DNA of 64,000 bases from Teredinibacter franksiae (GCF_014218805.1 NZ_JACJUV010000001.1:4104501-4168500); one strand, 5' to 3'. Positions 1-10,009 are shown, numbered from the stretch's first letter. A program made the numbers and translations. Notes: generated by a model from the sequence alone, not told the origin.

Positions 1-1749
1 ATTGTTGCGATGATTGGTACTTCCGCCGCGTTGTCGATTTCCGGAATTCCATTCAGTGGCCCAATTGGCGCCGCACGTGTTGGCTACAGCCAGACTGAAG
101 GTTATATCCTTAACCCAACATACTCTGCGTTGGCCGAATCTGAATTGAATATGGTTGTCGCCGGCACCAAAGATGCTGTGCTGATGGTTGAATCTGAAGC
201 GAATGAACTGCCAGAAGATATTATGTTGGGTGCCGTACTTTACGCCCACCAGGAAATGCAGGCTGTTGTTCAGGCTGTTGAAGAGTTGGTTCGTGACGCG
301 GGTAAAGAAAAGTGGGTGTGGGAAGCGCCAGCTATTAACGAAGAATTACAGGCTGCCGTTGCTAGTGGATTTGAAGATTCTATTGGCGTTGCTTACCGTA
401 TTACTGATAAGACCAAGCGTTACGATCGTTTGTCCGAGTTGCGGTCTCAAGCCATTCAGGAATTGGTCAGTGAAGATGCTGGTATCGACGCAGACGATGT
501 TAAAAAGCTGTTCGCCAAGCTTGAAAAGCACATCGTACGTACCCGTGTTGTTGCCGGTGAGCCGCGAATTGACGGCCGCGACAGCAAAACTGTACGTCCG
601 TTACATATTGAAGTAGGTGTTCTGCCTAAGGTTCACGGCTCTGCGCTGTTTACCCGTGGAGAAACCCAGGCTTTGGTCGTTTCTACCCTTGGTTCTGCAC
701 GTGATGCACAAATTATTGATGCATTGGAAGGTGAGCGTAAAGACAACTTTATGCTGCATTACAACTTCCCTCCCTACTCTGTAGGTGAGTGCGGTCGTAT
801 GGGGGCTACTAATCGTCGTGAAATTGGTCACGGCCGTTTGGCTCGACGTGGTATTGGCGCAATGCTGCCAAAGGCAGAGGATTTCCCTTACACCATGCGT
901 GTTGTTAGTGAAATCACAGAATCCAATGGCTCTAGTTCTATGGCCTCTGTGTGTGGTTCTAGTTTGGCGTTGATGGATGCGGGTGTTCCACTTAAAGCGC
1001 CAGTGGCGGGTATTGCCATGGGCCTTGTTAAAGAGGAAAACGGCTTTGCTATTTTAACCGATATCTTGGGTGATGAAGATCATCTTGGTGATATGGACTT
1101 TAAAGTGGCCGGTACTGCCAATGGTGTAACTGCTTTGCAGATGGACATCAAAATCGAAGGCATTACTGAAGAGATTATGGAAAAAGCGCTGGAGCAAGCT
1201 TTGCATGCTCGATTGCATATCCTCACCGAAATGAACGCGGTAATTGCTGCTCCTCGTGAGAAGTTGTCTGAGAATGCTCCTCAGTATCACACCATGAAAG
1301 TTGATCCAGACAAGATCCGCGACATCATTGGTAAGGGCGGTGCAACCATTCGCTCCATTACCGAAGAAACCGGTGCGACGATTGATATCGACGATGATGG
1401 TACAGTGAAAATCTTCGGTGGTGATGGCGACAGCCTCAGCGGTGCTGTTACCCGTATCGAAGAAATTACAGCGGAAGCAGAAATCGGTCAGACGTATCCG
1501 GGTAAAGTTGTACGTATTGTCGACTTCGGCGCATTTATTAACTTCTTGCCGGGTAAAGACGGTTTGGTACACATTTCTCAAATCGCCCATGAGCGCGTGC
1601 AGAATGTTACTGACTACCTGAGCGAAGGTCAGGAAGTAGATGTGAAATGTCTGGATATAGACCAGCGTGGGCGAATCAAGCTCTCTATTAAAGAGTTGTT
1701 GCCGGTTCCAGACGCTGCTGAACAAGGTGGTTCTGACGACGCCGAGTAA
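1..1749 (+). CDS. pnp: Polyribonucleotide nucleotidyltransferase (PNPase), 5'-truncated by the window edge
   Basis: This is the C-terminal ~582 residues of PNPase, the phosphorolytic 3'-5' exoribonuclease of mRNA decay and the RNA degradosome. The reading frame is open at base 1, and about 120 N-terminal residues are missing compared with the usual ~700. Visible parts are the end of the first RNase PH-like domain, the helical linker, the second RNase PH domain ([17 protein letters not shown]; the acidic catalytic stretch [15 protein letters not shown]), a KH domain with the GKGG loop ([15 protein letters not shown]), and a C-terminal S1 domain ([20 protein letters not shown]). A rho-independent terminator follows directly. 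In related bacteria rpsO lies just upstream. Identity is certain. Confidence 0.98.
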   Translation: MVAMIGTSAALSISGIPFSGPIGAARVGYSQTEGYILNPTYSALAESELNMVVAGTKDAVLMVESEANELPEDIMLGAVLYAHQEMQAVVQAVEELVRDAGKEKWVWEAPAINEELQAAVASGFEDSIGVAYRITDKTKRYDRLSELRSQAIQELVSEDAGIDADDVKKLFAKLEKHIVRTRVVAGEPRIDGRDSKTVRPLHIEVGVLPKVHGSALFTRGETQALVVSTLGSARDAQIIDALEGERKDNFMLHYNFPPYSVGECGRMGATNRREIGHGRLARRGIGAMLPKAEDFPYTMRVVSEITESNGSSSMASVCGSSLALMDAGVPLKAPVAGIAMGLVKEENGFAILTDILGDEDHLGDMDFKVAGTANGVTALQMDIKIEGITEEIMEKALEQALHARLHILTEMNAVIAAPREKLSENAPQYHTMKVDPDKIRDIIGKGGATIRSITEETGATIDIDDDGTVKIFGGDGDSLSGAVTRIEEITAEAEIGQTYPGKVVRIVDFGAFINFLPGKDGLVHISQIAHERVQNVTDYLSEGQEVDVKCLDIDQRGRIKLSIKELLPVPDAAEQGGSDDAE

Positions 1750-1775
1750 GCTAAGCATGTTACTTAATTAAATTA

Positions 1776-1799
1776 AAGCCCGCACATGCGGGCTTTTTT
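1776..1799 (+). terminator. Rho-independent terminator of pnp
   Basis: A perfect 8-bp stem (AAGCCCGC / GCGGGCTT) with a 4-base loop is followed by a run of six T. It sits 26 bases after the pnp stop and ends before the ribosome binding site of the next gene. Confidence 0.93.
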
Positions 1800-1817
1800 C
1801 TGTACGCAGGAAATTAA

Positions 1818-2609
1818 ATGCGTTATTTACTGTTTTTATTAATATTGACTGCGGCCACAGTATCGGCCGAAAAATTACCTAAGATTGAGCTTGGCGTTGG
1901 CTTTGCTACTCAGCACTTAAGAGATTATCGAGGCTCAACCGAAGCACAAACTCAGAGCTTACCATTTCCATTTTTAATCTATCGGGGGGAGAGGTTTCAA
2001 GCCGATAAAGACGCTATTAAGGGGCGTTTTTTGGAAGGTGATAACTGGGAGTTAAACCTCAGTGCCGAAGGCGCACTAAATGGTGGCAGTGGAGGGAATA
2101 GCGCGCGTGCTGGCATGCCTGAACTGAATTCCGCGGGTGAAATTGGACCTTCTTTGAATATAAACTTAAGTGGTGAGAGTGTGGATGAAGGCTGGGTTTT
2201 CCGCTTTCCGGTTCGGGCTGTGTTAGCGGTTGATACGTCTAGTATTGAGCATATTGGTTACAACGCCAACCCCAAGTTTACTTTCCGTAAGCCCGATGTG
2301 TGGCGTGGTTGGAATGGTAAAGTAGACTTGGGTGCTTTATGGGCCACGCAGGCGTATCACCAATACTATTATGGTGTCGATGACGTACATGTAACGCCTG
2401 AGCGTAACTTTTATGCTGCAGAATCTGGTTTTAGTGGCACCTATTTGAAAACGTCGATGAAGAAGCGCGTGGGTAAATTTTGGCTGGGCTGGAATTTACG
2501 TTATGACTATTTAGGTGCAACGGTGTTTCAAGACAGTCCGCTTATGGAAACTGACCACTATTTTTCGACGACCTTTGCCGTTAGTTATTTTTTCTGGCGC
2601 AGCCAGTAA
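1818..2609 (+). CDS. MipA/OmpV family outer-membrane protein
   Basis: 263 residues. A signal peptide ends near residue 17 (TVSA|EKLPK), and alternating beta-strand segments follow, as in the MipA/OmpV beta-barrel family. Family marks are the early KIELGVGFATQHLRDYRGS segment, the AYHQYYYGVDD motif in the second half, the DSPLMETDHYFSTTFAVSYFF end and a terminal aromatic strand. Members are outer-membrane barrels; MipA itself scaffolds murein enzymes, but most members are uncharacterised. The start is supported by AGGA eight bases upstream. It stands alone after the pnp terminator. A second member of the family lies at 17426-18415. Confidence 0.88.
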   Translation: MRYLLFLLILTAATVSAEKLPKIELGVGFATQHLRDYRGSTEAQTQSLPFPFLIYRGERFQADKDAIKGRFLEGDNWELNLSAEGALNGGSGGNSARAGMPELNSAGEIGPSLNINLSGESVDEGWVFRFPVRAVLAVDTSSIEHIGYNANPKFTFRKPDVWRGWNGKVDLGALWATQAYHQYYYGVDDVHVTPERNFYAAESGFSGTYLKTSMKKRVGKFWLGWNLRYDYLGATVFQDSPLMETDHYFSTTFAVSYFFWRSQ

Positions 2610-2620
2610 CTAAATTACGG

Positions 2621-3610
2621 TTAAGGGTGAAGTATTTGTTCCATAATCCAGCTGGTATGCACGGCACTGCGCGCGCTAGCGGGATGAGGGGCGCCTTCAA
2701 TCAGCGTGTCTCGCATCGCCTGCACATGAGGAAGCTGCACATGGTGCGGGTGTTCAATTAATGACTCGGTGCGACCTTCGCTGTTTTCTAGTATTACGGG
2801 TGTGTCATCAAATACGGCGAAGCGAATTTTACCTTCGCTGCCTTCAATTGTTACGTGGTCTTGCTGGTCATGGCAGCCGAAGTTCCAGCAACCGCTTCCC
2901 ATTACACCGTTATTATGGCGCCAACAGGCGACGATGGCGTCTTTAGCTGAATACAACGATTGTTGGTTGGCAGAGAGCCCAAAAATTTGCGTTATGTCAC
3001 CGAGCAAATAGCAGAGCAAGTCCAGCCCGTGGCTGGCAAGGTCATCAAAGTAGCCGCCGGGAGCCACTTTGGCATCGGTTCGCCAGTTAGGCTGCGCCGT
3101 TTCATCCTGAAGGCTCGGGGGTTTGGTTAGGTTCCAGTGTACTTGGCGGAGGGAGCCTATAGCATTGTCCGTTAGCCAGGTATGTATTTGCTGGAATCTG
3201 GGTAGGGTGCGGCGGTAATAGGCTACAAACAAGGGTAGGTTTCGCTGCTCGAAGGCTTGTTGAATTGTAACGCAGGCCTGGTAGCTCGGCGCCATTGGCT
3301 TTTCGATACAGCAGGGCTTGCCGGCCTGGGCTACTTGTAATGCATAGGCTTGATGGCTGTCGGGTGGGGTTGCAATGTACACCGCGTCTATGTTGTCTGC
3401 GGTGATAAGCGCCTCGGCGGAATCATAAACGTCTGCAACTTTGTGGCGTTTTGCGTAATCTTCGGCTTTATCACGATTTCTACGCATCACTGCCTGTAGA
3501 ATAAAATCGTTGGTATATTGGTAGGCGGGGCCGCTCTTTACTTCGGTCACATCGCCGCAACCGATGATGCCCCAGCGAACAGGTTGTTTTGCGAAAATGG
3601 GTTTCGTCAT
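2621..3610 (-). CDS. Gfo/Idh/MocA family NAD(P)-dependent oxidoreductase
   Basis: About 329 residues from the ATG at 3608-3610, chosen because the Rossmann fold (VRWGIIGCGDVTEV, GxGxxx) begins shortly after it; the frame is open further upstream but without homology-like sequence. The N-terminal dinucleotide domain includes the EKPMA motif typical of the family (GKPCCIEKPMAPSY), with the usual catalytic Lys. The C-terminal alpha/beta domain contains GGYFDDLASHGLDLLCYLLG, with the conserved Asp and His. Members oxidise sugars, inositols or biliverdin-like substrates; the substrate here cannot be told. It diverges from yceH, sharing a ~65-base spacer. Confidence 0.9.
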   Translation of the reverse strand: MTKPIFAKQPVRWGIIGCGDVTEVKSGPAYQYTNDFILQAVMRRNRDKAEDYAKRHKVADVYDSAEALITADNIDAVYIATPPDSHQAYALQVAQAGKPCCIEKPMAPSYQACVTIQQAFEQRNLPLFVAYYRRTLPRFQQIHTWLTDNAIGSLRQVHWNLTKPPSLQDETAQPNWRTDAKVAPGGYFDDLASHGLDLLCYLLGDITQIFGLSANQQSLYSAKDAIVACWRHNNGVMGSGCWNFGCHDQQDHVTIEGSEGKIRFAVFDDTPVILENSEGRTESLIEHPHHVQLPHVQAMRDTLIEGAPHPASARSAVHTSWIMEQILHP

Positions 3611-3676
3611 TTTTTTGTTCGGATACAATGAATGGTTGGTGTTTGAACAAGTATACGATAGATAAGGGTAACGCAT

Positions 3677-4372
3677 ATGAAATTGTCCATTCACGAAACA
3701 CGCGTTTTGGGCGTGTTAATGGAGAAGGGGATAACCACACCGGATCAGTATCCGCTTTCATTAAATGGGCTAACCACGGGTTGCAATCAAAAAACTAACC
3801 GAGAGCCAGTGCTGAGTTTGAGCGAAGCAGACGTGCAGGCAGCAATTGACTCGCTCACCGAAAAAAGCCTAGTAAGCGAAGTAAGATTTGGTGGCAGGGT
3901 TGCCAAGTATCAACACCGATTTAGCGGTACAGAATTCAGCGCTTTTAAATTTAATGCGCAGCAAGCGGGTATTTTATCTTTACTGTTCCTAAGGGGGCCG
4001 CAAACACCGGGAGAATTACGAACGCGCGCCAACCGCATTTGTGAGTTTAAAGATGTTCAGGAAACCGAAGCCGCTCTGAGTGGCCTGATGGATATATCGG
4101 GTGGGCCTTTTGTTGTGCGCTTGGAACGAGAGCCTGGGCGCAGAGAGTCGCGCTATGCTCACCTTTTTTGCGATGAAGCAGCGATTAAATCGCTTGTGTC
4201 CGTGAGCAATAGTGGCGCTAGCGGTACGATTAATGAACCACAAATGACTGAACCCGTTGGTGCGACTGTTGATGCCGAGTTGAACGAGCGTGTTGAGTTA
4301 CTTGAGCTGATCGTAGAAGAGTTACAAAATACAGTCGCCGACCTTAAAACACAACTGGATACATTAAGCTGA
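3677..4372 (+). CDS. yceH: YceH family protein (DUF480)
   Basis: 231 residues. The opening (MKLSIHETRVLGVLMEKGI) followed by TPDQYPLSLNGLTTGCNQKTNREPV is the hallmark of the DUF480/YceH family, which folds as two winged helices. The function is unknown. The C-terminus carries a short predicted coiled coil (ELLELIVEELQNTVADL). The stop overlaps the next start (ATGA), so it is translationally coupled to the MscS channel downstream. The start is supported by GATAAGGGTAACGC upstream. Confidence 0.93.
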   Translation: MKLSIHETRVLGVLMEKGITTPDQYPLSLNGLTTGCNQKTNREPVLSLSEADVQAAIDSLTEKSLVSEVRFGGRVAKYQHRFSGTEFSAFKFNAQQAGILSLLFLRGPQTPGELRTRANRICEFKDVQETEAALSGLMDISGGPFVVRLEREPGRRESRYAHLFCDEAAIKSLVSVSNSGASGTINEPQMTEPVGATVDAELNERVELLELIVEELQNTVADLKTQLDTLS

Positions 4373-5205
4373 TGAATATGGAGAACCCGATGGAGCAGGA
4401 ATTACAACAAATAAATGAAATTTATACGCTGATGACCGAGTTTTTGGTGACCTACAGCTTTCAATTGGTGGGCGCGGTTCTGATTTTTTTCATTGGTTTT
4501 ATTATCTCCGGTAAAATTGGTAGTGGTATTCAGCGCCTGTGTGAATCTCGTGATATAGATGTGACGCTGAGCCGATTTATTGGCAGTGCCATGCGCATCA
4601 TTATGGTGATGATGGTTACCATTATCGCGCTGGGCAAGCTTGGTATTAGCGTTACACCCTTCGTGGCTGCCATAGGAGCTTTAACCTTTGGTATAAGCTT
4701 GGCTGCTCAGGGATTAATTTCGAATTACGGTGCGGGGGTCAATATTATTATCGGTCGCCCGTTTGTGGTGGGTGATACCATTTCGGTCTGTGATGTGGGT
4801 GGGGTGGTTACCGAAGTTACCCTTGGTTATACCCGACTGATAAATGAAGACAATGTGATCATTACTATCCCCAATAAGCATGTCTTGGGTGAGATTTTAC
4901 ATAACTCTAGTGGTGACACGTTGGTTGAAGCTGAGGTGGGTGTTGCTTATGCCAGCGACATGGATCGCACCGTTAGCGCAATAAGGGAAGCAATATTGCA
5001 GACAGAGGGCATAGGAGAAGATGCTATTGCTCAAGTGGGCATCGATAATTTTGGTGATAGCAGTGTAAATATTGGCATACGCTATCGCGTACCTACAACA
5101 CAATTTTTTGCACTGAAATTTGCCGTTAATAAAAATATATATACCGCCTTACAGCAGGCAAATATTGAAATACCTTTCCCACAACGAGAAGTAAAAATGC
5201 TCTAA
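4372..5205 (+). CDS. mscS: Small-conductance mechanosensitive channel, MscS family
   Basis: 277 residues. Three transmembrane segments are visible (about 28-50, 66-90 and 95-125). The third is the Gly/Ala-rich pore helix (IGALTFGISLAAQGLISNYG), followed by the beta domain (GRPFVVGDTISVCDVGGVV) and the C-terminal alpha/beta vestibule. The length matches E. coli MscS (286). It protects cells against hypo-osmotic shock by releasing solutes, which fits an organism that makes glucosylglycerate (55.3-60.0 kb). The first ATG overlaps the yceH stop; internal ATGs at codons 3 and 7 are possible. Confidence 0.93.
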   Translation: MNMENPMEQELQQINEIYTLMTEFLVTYSFQLVGAVLIFFIGFIISGKIGSGIQRLCESRDIDVTLSRFIGSAMRIIMVMMVTIIALGKLGISVTPFVAAIGALTFGISLAAQGLISNYGAGVNIIIGRPFVVGDTISVCDVGGVVTEVTLGYTRLINEDNVIITIPNKHVLGEILHNSSGDTLVEAEVGVAYASDMDRTVSAIREAILQTEGIGEDAIAQVGIDNFGDSSVNIGIRYRVPTTQFFALKFAVNKNIYTALQQANIEIPFPQREVKML

Positions 5206-5228
5206 CCCCTTTGGGCTTTAGGCATTTG

Positions 5229-5507
5229 CTAGCTGAGCTGTTGCTGGAGGTAGTCGATGATATCGAGTGATTCGTACAGCCATTCGCCTCGACCATTGCT
5301 ATGGGTAATGTGTAACGCTGGCACCTGAGATTTACCGCCTTCTTTGCTGAGTTTTAGGCGCGCGTCGTAATCTTGCGATACGTTGACGCCGCTGATTTTC
5401 AAATTCATGTTATCTAGCGCGTGGTATACACGTCGACAGAAGCCGCAGGTGGGGCGGTGGTAAAGGACAACGTTGTCCAGGGTCATTGCGGCGTTTGGGG
5501 CGGTCAT
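5229..5507 (-). CDS. Glutaredoxin-like thiol-disulfide protein
   Basis: 92 residues with a thioredoxin fold: VVLYHRPTCGFCRRVYHALD carries the CxxC redox site (C-G-F-C), and SQVPALHI carries the cis-Pro. The end resembles the beginning of a glutathione S-transferase N-terminal domain (GEWLYESLDIIDYLQQQL). It probably reduces disulfides or glutathione mixed disulfides in the cytoplasm. The start is supported by AGGAG five bases upstream. It converges on the mscS gene and is divergent from the GH3 gene. Confidence 0.85.
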   Translation of the reverse strand: MTAPNAAMTLDNVVLYHRPTCGFCRRVYHALDNMNLKISGVNVSQDYDARLKLSKEGGKSQVPALHITHSNGRGEWLYESLDIIDYLQQQLS

Positions 5508-5600
5508 AAAAACTCCTGTTGGATGGCGCTAAAAGCATTATAACGACACTGCCGAGAGCAATAAACTCCCTTCTATCTAGTGAGCTGATAATAAAAAACT

Positions 5601-7784
5601 ATGAAAGTCCAAAACCTTGATAGCTCTGAGCCTTTTTCCGTGCGAGTTGAAGCGCTGCTTGCGCAAATGACGCTGGAAGAAAAGCTGGGGCAAATGATGC
5701 AATTGGCGGCCCGTGACGGTGATTTTGATAGCTACATAGAACGTTATCACCTAGGTTCGTACTTACATGCCGTGGGTGATGAGGTTGTGCGCCTACAGAA
5801 CCTGAATCAAGATCGATCTCGGCTTAAAATCCCACTGATTTTTGGTATTGATGCTATTCACGGTCACTGCCTTGAGGATCAAACCACGGTGTTTCCTGTG
5901 CAGTTGGCGATGGCCTGCACCTGGAATACCGATTTAATCAAGCAAATGGGACAGGTCACCGCTAACGAAGCCCGTGCGAGCAATCTGCACTGGACGTTCT
6001 CACCGGTACTCTGCATGGGCCGCGATCCGCGCTGGGGGCGCACAAGTGAGACCTTTGGAGAGGACACGTTACTGGTGTCCACCTTTGCTGCGGCACTTTG
6101 CGAGGGCTACCAAACGGCGGAGTACCCCCTTGCGGCTTGTGCCAAGCACTATGCCGCTTATGGTGAGGCCAGTGGTGGCAGAGATTCCGCCGACGTACAC
6201 GTGTCTGAGAGAGTGCTGAGGAACCTGCTGCTGCCACCTTTTGAACACTTGGCGCAAAGTGGCTGTAAAACCTTTATGGCGGGCTATCAGTCCCTTAATG
6301 GCGAGCCTTGCTCTAGCAATATTTGGTTAATGAACGATGTGTTACGCAAGGAGTGGGGTTACCAAGGGGTGGTAGTCACCGATTGGAATAATTGTGGGCA
6401 GATGGCTACCTTGCAAAATGCGGCCGTTGATTTAAAAGAGGCCGTATTTCAATGTTTGCAGGCTAGCAATGATGTTTTTATGGCAACTCCGGACTTCTTT
6501 GACCTAGCCAAAGAGCTAATCGCTGAAGGGCGTATCGCTGAATCCCGCATTGATGAGAGTGTTCGGCGCATATTGAAATTGAAGTTTGAGCTGGGTCTTT
6601 TCGACGAATTAAAGGCGCCCGATCGAAAAACCCTGCTTGCCGATAAAAATCGCTGGGATCTTGCGCTGCAGGCAGCCCAGGAATCTGTGACGCTGGTAAA
6701 AAATACCGGGGTGTTACCGCTGAGTAGTGCTACTCGGCGCATCTTGCTGGTAGGTGAAAATGCAGATTGCTTGCGTAATCAGTTGGGTGACTGGTCATTT
6801 ATCCCTGGTATGGCGGCCTATGAGGATACAACATCACACCGGGCCGATACCGTTACTTTGTACCGCGCACTTCTGGATTACTGTAAGCGCGATGGTATCG
6901 AGCTTGTATATCTGGGTGCTGATTTTGTGGGGCCCGAGAGAGAGCAAAGTGATTATCAATATATACAGCAACAGGCGGCCGAGGCGGATGTTATTCTATT
7001 CTGTGCGGGGGATGCGTTAAAACAATATGGCGAGTTTCACGATCGCGCCGATTTAAATTTGCCCGGTAACCAGAACCCGGCATTTGAAATACTGCAGGGC
7101 TCGGGTAAACCGCTGGTGAGTGTCTTATTAATGAGTAAGCCCCATTGCGTAAGCCGGGTATTAGACAAATCTGACGCAGCACTGGTTGTTTTCAACCCTG
7201 GTGCCAAGGGTGGGGTGGCCATTGCAGACTGCTTGTTTGGTAGCTTTAACCCTTGTGGTCGCTTACCTATAAGTTTTCCTCGCCATGTTGGTCAATTACC
7301 GGTGTATTACAATCAGTCGCCCGGTTGGCATGCGCGGCTATCGGCACACTACGGTGGCCAAGATGCCTATGTTGATTTGCCCTCGTCGCCACTGCTGGCC
7401 TTCGGTGAAGGTATCAGTTACAGCAATATTGAATACGGCGAGGCTCGACTTTCCTGTAAGCACCTATCGGCACCGGAAAAGGCTGTTGAACTTTCGCTAT
7501 CACTAACCAACAACAGTGATTGCGATGCGATTGAAATAGTACAGCTCTATTGTCAGCTTTGGATTCCGGGTGTTACCGGGCCCGCAAAGCAGTTATTGAA
7601 GTTTGAGCGGATTTGCGTTGCTGCGGGTGAATCCTCGCAAGTGGTATTTCATTTGATCTGTGAGGATTTTATTGTGTTGAACAGAGCGCTCAAAAAATGG
7701 CGCTACCAAGGAAAGGTAGAGCTGATGGTGGGCAAAAGCAGTAAGCGCGAAGACCTGCAAATGCTCGCGCTTACTATTGTCTGA
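5601..7784 (+). CDS. Glycoside hydrolase family 3 beta-glucosidase
   Basis: 727 residues. The N-terminal GH3 barrel (about 15-335) includes LTLEEKLGQM-like (MTLEEKLGQMMQLAA), GIDAIHGH, DPRWGRTSETFGED and CAKHYAAYGEASGGRD. The nucleophile Asp261 lies in GVVVTDWNN. The second alpha/beta domain (about 355-590) and a C-terminal fibronectin-III-like domain (about 625-725) complete the bgl-type architecture. It would remove non-reducing glucose from beta-glucosides such as cellobiose or laminaribiose. No signal peptide is seen, so it probably acts on imported oligosaccharides in the cytoplasm. It converges on two esterase genes, suggesting a small polysaccharide-use locus. Confidence 0.93.
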   Translation: MKVQNLDSSEPFSVRVEALLAQMTLEEKLGQMMQLAARDGDFDSYIERYHLGSYLHAVGDEVVRLQNLNQDRSRLKIPLIFGIDAIHGHCLEDQTTVFPVQLAMACTWNTDLIKQMGQVTANEARASNLHWTFSPVLCMGRDPRWGRTSETFGEDTLLVSTFAAALCEGYQTAEYPLAACAKHYAAYGEASGGRDSADVHVSERVLRNLLLPPFEHLAQSGCKTFMAGYQSLNGEPCSSNIWLMNDVLRKEWGYQGVVVTDWNNCGQMATLQNAAVDLKEAVFQCLQASNDVFMATPDFFDLAKELIAEGRIAESRIDESVRRILKLKFELGLFDELKAPDRKTLLADKNRWDLALQAAQESVTLVKNTGVLPLSSATRRILLVGENADCLRNQLGDWSFIPGMAAYEDTTSHRADTVTLYRALLDYCKRDGIELVYLGADFVGPEREQSDYQYIQQQAAEADVILFCAGDALKQYGEFHDRADLNLPGNQNPAFEILQGSGKPLVSVLLMSKPHCVSRVLDKSDAALVVFNPGAKGGVAIADCLFGSFNPCGRLPISFPRHVGQLPVYYNQSPGWHARLSAHYGGQDAYVDLPSSPLLAFGEGISYSNIEYGEARLSCKHLSAPEKAVELSLSLTNNSDCDAIEIVQLYCQLWIPGVTGPAKQLLKFERICVAAGESSQVVFHLICEDFIVLNRALKKWRYQGKVELMVGKSSKREDLQMLALTIV

Positions 7785-7801
7785 ACTACCCGTCAGCACT
7801 A

Positions 7802-8959
7802 TTACCAGCCAGCAATATTTTTGCGCACGAAGGCTACAAGCTCTTCACTCATGAGTTGATGTTGTGGACCTGTCGGGTGGGCATCTTTACTGTCACCAGG
7901 GAAGTGGCCGGCGTGAAAAACGTGAACACGATTACTGCCAACTTGCGTCTTGGTTTTGTTTAGGTAGTTGCGCAGTACTGAGCGTTGAGGCCGCGCTGGG
8001 TCGTCGAAATCGTTCACTATGGCACCATCGGTCAGCACGATATGCGCGCCTGGGTGATCGGATAACAGCGTTTGAGTAAAAGCCACATAGGGTGGAACAT
8101 AGGCCTGTTCTGTTGGCAACGGACCAATACCCAGGCTGAAATCATTTGTGCCGATAGACACAACAATTAAATCAGCTGAGTACTGCGCTTGATTCCATTT
8201 TGGGGCGTCGGGCAGTCCGTAGGTTAGCTGATAGTAGTCGGGTGCGTTTTGCTCATCGGTTTTTCCGTTCCAGCTGCGTATCAAGCCACGCCCGCCGTGG
8301 CAAACCAATTGCACTTGTGCATTTAGCGCTTCGGCAGTTCTCCATCCGTAGGAATTAAACGCATTCCACCAGCTTGTATTTTTATTGTCCTCTTGGTCAC
8401 GAATAATGTCCGCTCCTTCTCCGCAGGTGACGGAATCGCCAATAACCAGAATTCGTTTCTTTGGTACGACTTGCGTGAGTAACGCTCCCTGATACAGGAC
8501 AAAAGCTTTTAGGGTAACAAGGCCGTGCCAAGTTTCCGAGTGGTGGATGATTTCGATATTATGAGGGGTATTATCGAGTTGCTCAAAAATAAGGTACTTA
8601 TTCAGCTTTGTGTCTAGTTTTATTTTGTGTGTTTTACCCTTATCGATACGAATACCCAAAAAGCTGCTATCGCCGCTGCTTTGTGCGTGAACAAAGACCT
8701 GCTTGCTGTTGGTCTTAAATATAACCCCTGCGCCGGGATAGCCAAAAGTCACGGCCCCATCGGTTTGAGACTGTACGCGGCCTATCGTTAAAACGCCTTC
8801 GCTTGACGGGAAAATTGTTTTAACGGTGCCGGAAGAGGAGGGATTTATCATAGTATCTGACAGCGCGGGTATTGTGATGGCCATTAGTGAGCAGGTCAGG
8901 CAATAGTTCAGTATTTGTGCTGCGTACGTTGTCCCGTTTCGGAAAGTGAATTTTTTCAT
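7802..8959 (-). CDS. SGNH/GDSL esterase with CE2-type architecture (carbohydrate acetylesterase-like)
   Basis: 385 residues. A signal peptide ends near residue 35 (ALS|DTM). An N-terminal beta-jelly-roll domain (about 45-160) precedes the SGNH hydrolase domain, the arrangement of carbohydrate esterase family 2. The nucleophile Ser176 is in LVIGDSVTCGEG; block III appears as SIGTNDFSLG and the catalytic Asp/His region as DSKDAHPTGPQH. Members deacetylate xylan, mannan or oligosaccharides. It is the second gene of an operon with the esterase at 8962-9720 (2-base gap). The exact substrate is not deducible. Confidence 0.85.
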   Translation of the reverse strand: MKKFTFRNGTTYAAQILNYCLTCSLMAITIPALSDTMINPSSSGTVKTIFPSSEGVLTIGRVQSQTDGAVTFGYPGAGVIFKTNSKQVFVHAQSSGDSSFLGIRIDKGKTHKIKLDTKLNKYLIFEQLDNTPHNIEIIHHSETWHGLVTLKAFVLYQGALLTQVVPKKRILVIGDSVTCGEGADIIRDQEDNKNTSWWNAFNSYGWRTAEALNAQVQLVCHGGRGLIRSWNGKTDEQNAPDYYQLTYGLPDAPKWNQAQYSADLIVVSIGTNDFSLGIGPLPTEQAYVPPYVAFTQTLLSDHPGAHIVLTDGAIVNDFDDPARPQRSVLRNYLNKTKTQVGSNRVHVFHAGHFPGDSKDAHPTGPQHQLMSEELVAFVRKNIAGW

Positions 8960-8961
8960 GG

Positions 8962-9720
8962 TTATTTCATCAATTCTTCGATAGCCGGTTTGAGTACTTG
9001 TGCAATTTTTTTATAGCCTTCGGTGGTGGGGTGAAGGAAATCGGCCATAAGACTATTTGGGATCACACCCCGTTCGTTCACGAATAGGTGCCCAAGGTCA
9101 TAATAGTAAACGTGTTTATCATCGGCCAACTGCGCGATTAGCTGGTTGGCTGAGGCTACAGCAACCCGATTCCAGCTGGTAGGTTTTTCGTCGTAGGGGA
9201 ATATCGCCAGCAATAAGATCTTACTGTTTGGGAATAACGTCTTTATTGTGTCGACGTTGGCTTTTACGCCGTTGCTGACTTCTTCCGGTGAATGTTGGCT
9301 ATGACCGAAATTGTTTACACCAATCATCAGCACTGTTACTTTCGGGTCGACTTTTTCAGTTTTACCATTGTGTAATCGCCAAAGCAGGTGCTGGGTCTGG
9401 TCACCACCTATACCAAAATTGGCTGTTGTATAGGCACCGAAAGCCTGGGCGAAGATTTTACTGTTGTCGCCCCAGGTCCAGCCTTGGGTAATGGAGTCAC
9501 CAAGGAAAAGCAGATCGACATTACCTTGCTTGGCTCGGGCGATATTGGCAGCGTGCTGTTTGTTCCAGTCAGCAATTGACATCCAGTCGTACTCCACCGC
9601 TCTTGGTGAGGGGGTATGCGCATATTCAGCAGCGTAGGCGATTATTGCGACACTGTTAATTAGTAACGTTACAATCAAGGTAAGTAGCAGACGAATGTTG
9701 GAGGGCAAGTTAAGCTTCAT
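8962..9720 (-). CDS. Secreted SGNH hydrolase, PAF-acetylhydrolase beta/gamma-like
   Basis: 252 residues with an N-terminal hydrophobic signal (about 9-31, ending AYA|AEYA). SGNH blocks are clear: GDSITQGW (Ser76), the Gly block FGIGGDQTQHLLWRL, MIGVNNFGH (Asn), and the DFLHPT catalytic Asp-His pair near the C-terminus. This resembles the platelet-activating-factor acetylhydrolase IB-like esterases often found in polysaccharide-degradation loci, where they deacetylate sugars. It is the first gene of a two-gene operon with the CE2-like esterase. Confidence 0.86.
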   Translation of the reverse strand: MKLNLPSNIRLLLTLIVTLLINSVAIIAYAAEYAHTPSPRAVEYDWMSIADWNKQHAANIARAKQGNVDLLFLGDSITQGWTWGDNSKIFAQAFGAYTTANFGIGGDQTQHLLWRLHNGKTEKVDPKVTVLMIGVNNFGHSQHSPEEVSNGVKANVDTIKTLFPNSKILLLAIFPYDEKPTSWNRVAVASANQLIAQLADDKHVYYYDLGHLFVNERGVIPNSLMADFLHPTTEGYKKIAQVLKPAIEELMK

Positions 9721-10009
9721 GGCGTCTCTCGGAATGAAAATTTGTGCAGATCCAAATTAGGGAGTCTTTCTGTTGTTTTTGACGACAATTGTGATGTTGA
9801 TGATATTGGCAAAAGCGCTAAGGTGTAAACGGGTTAGCATTTATAGCTGTAATAGCGATCATAACCCCGCTACACTTTAATTGCAGCTAATCGAACCGGC
9901 CGCCACCATCATCAAGATAGACTATAGTTACTGGATGTGATGGCAGTAAAAATTGCATCTGGGGCTATGTGCCCAGCTTGGTCTCAACACTAGAAAAAAA
10001 TGAAATCCG

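Noticed and set aside
1054..1758. Long minus-strand frame opposite pnp
   Set aside because: Antisense shadow of pnp codons, without ribosome binding site or known domains.
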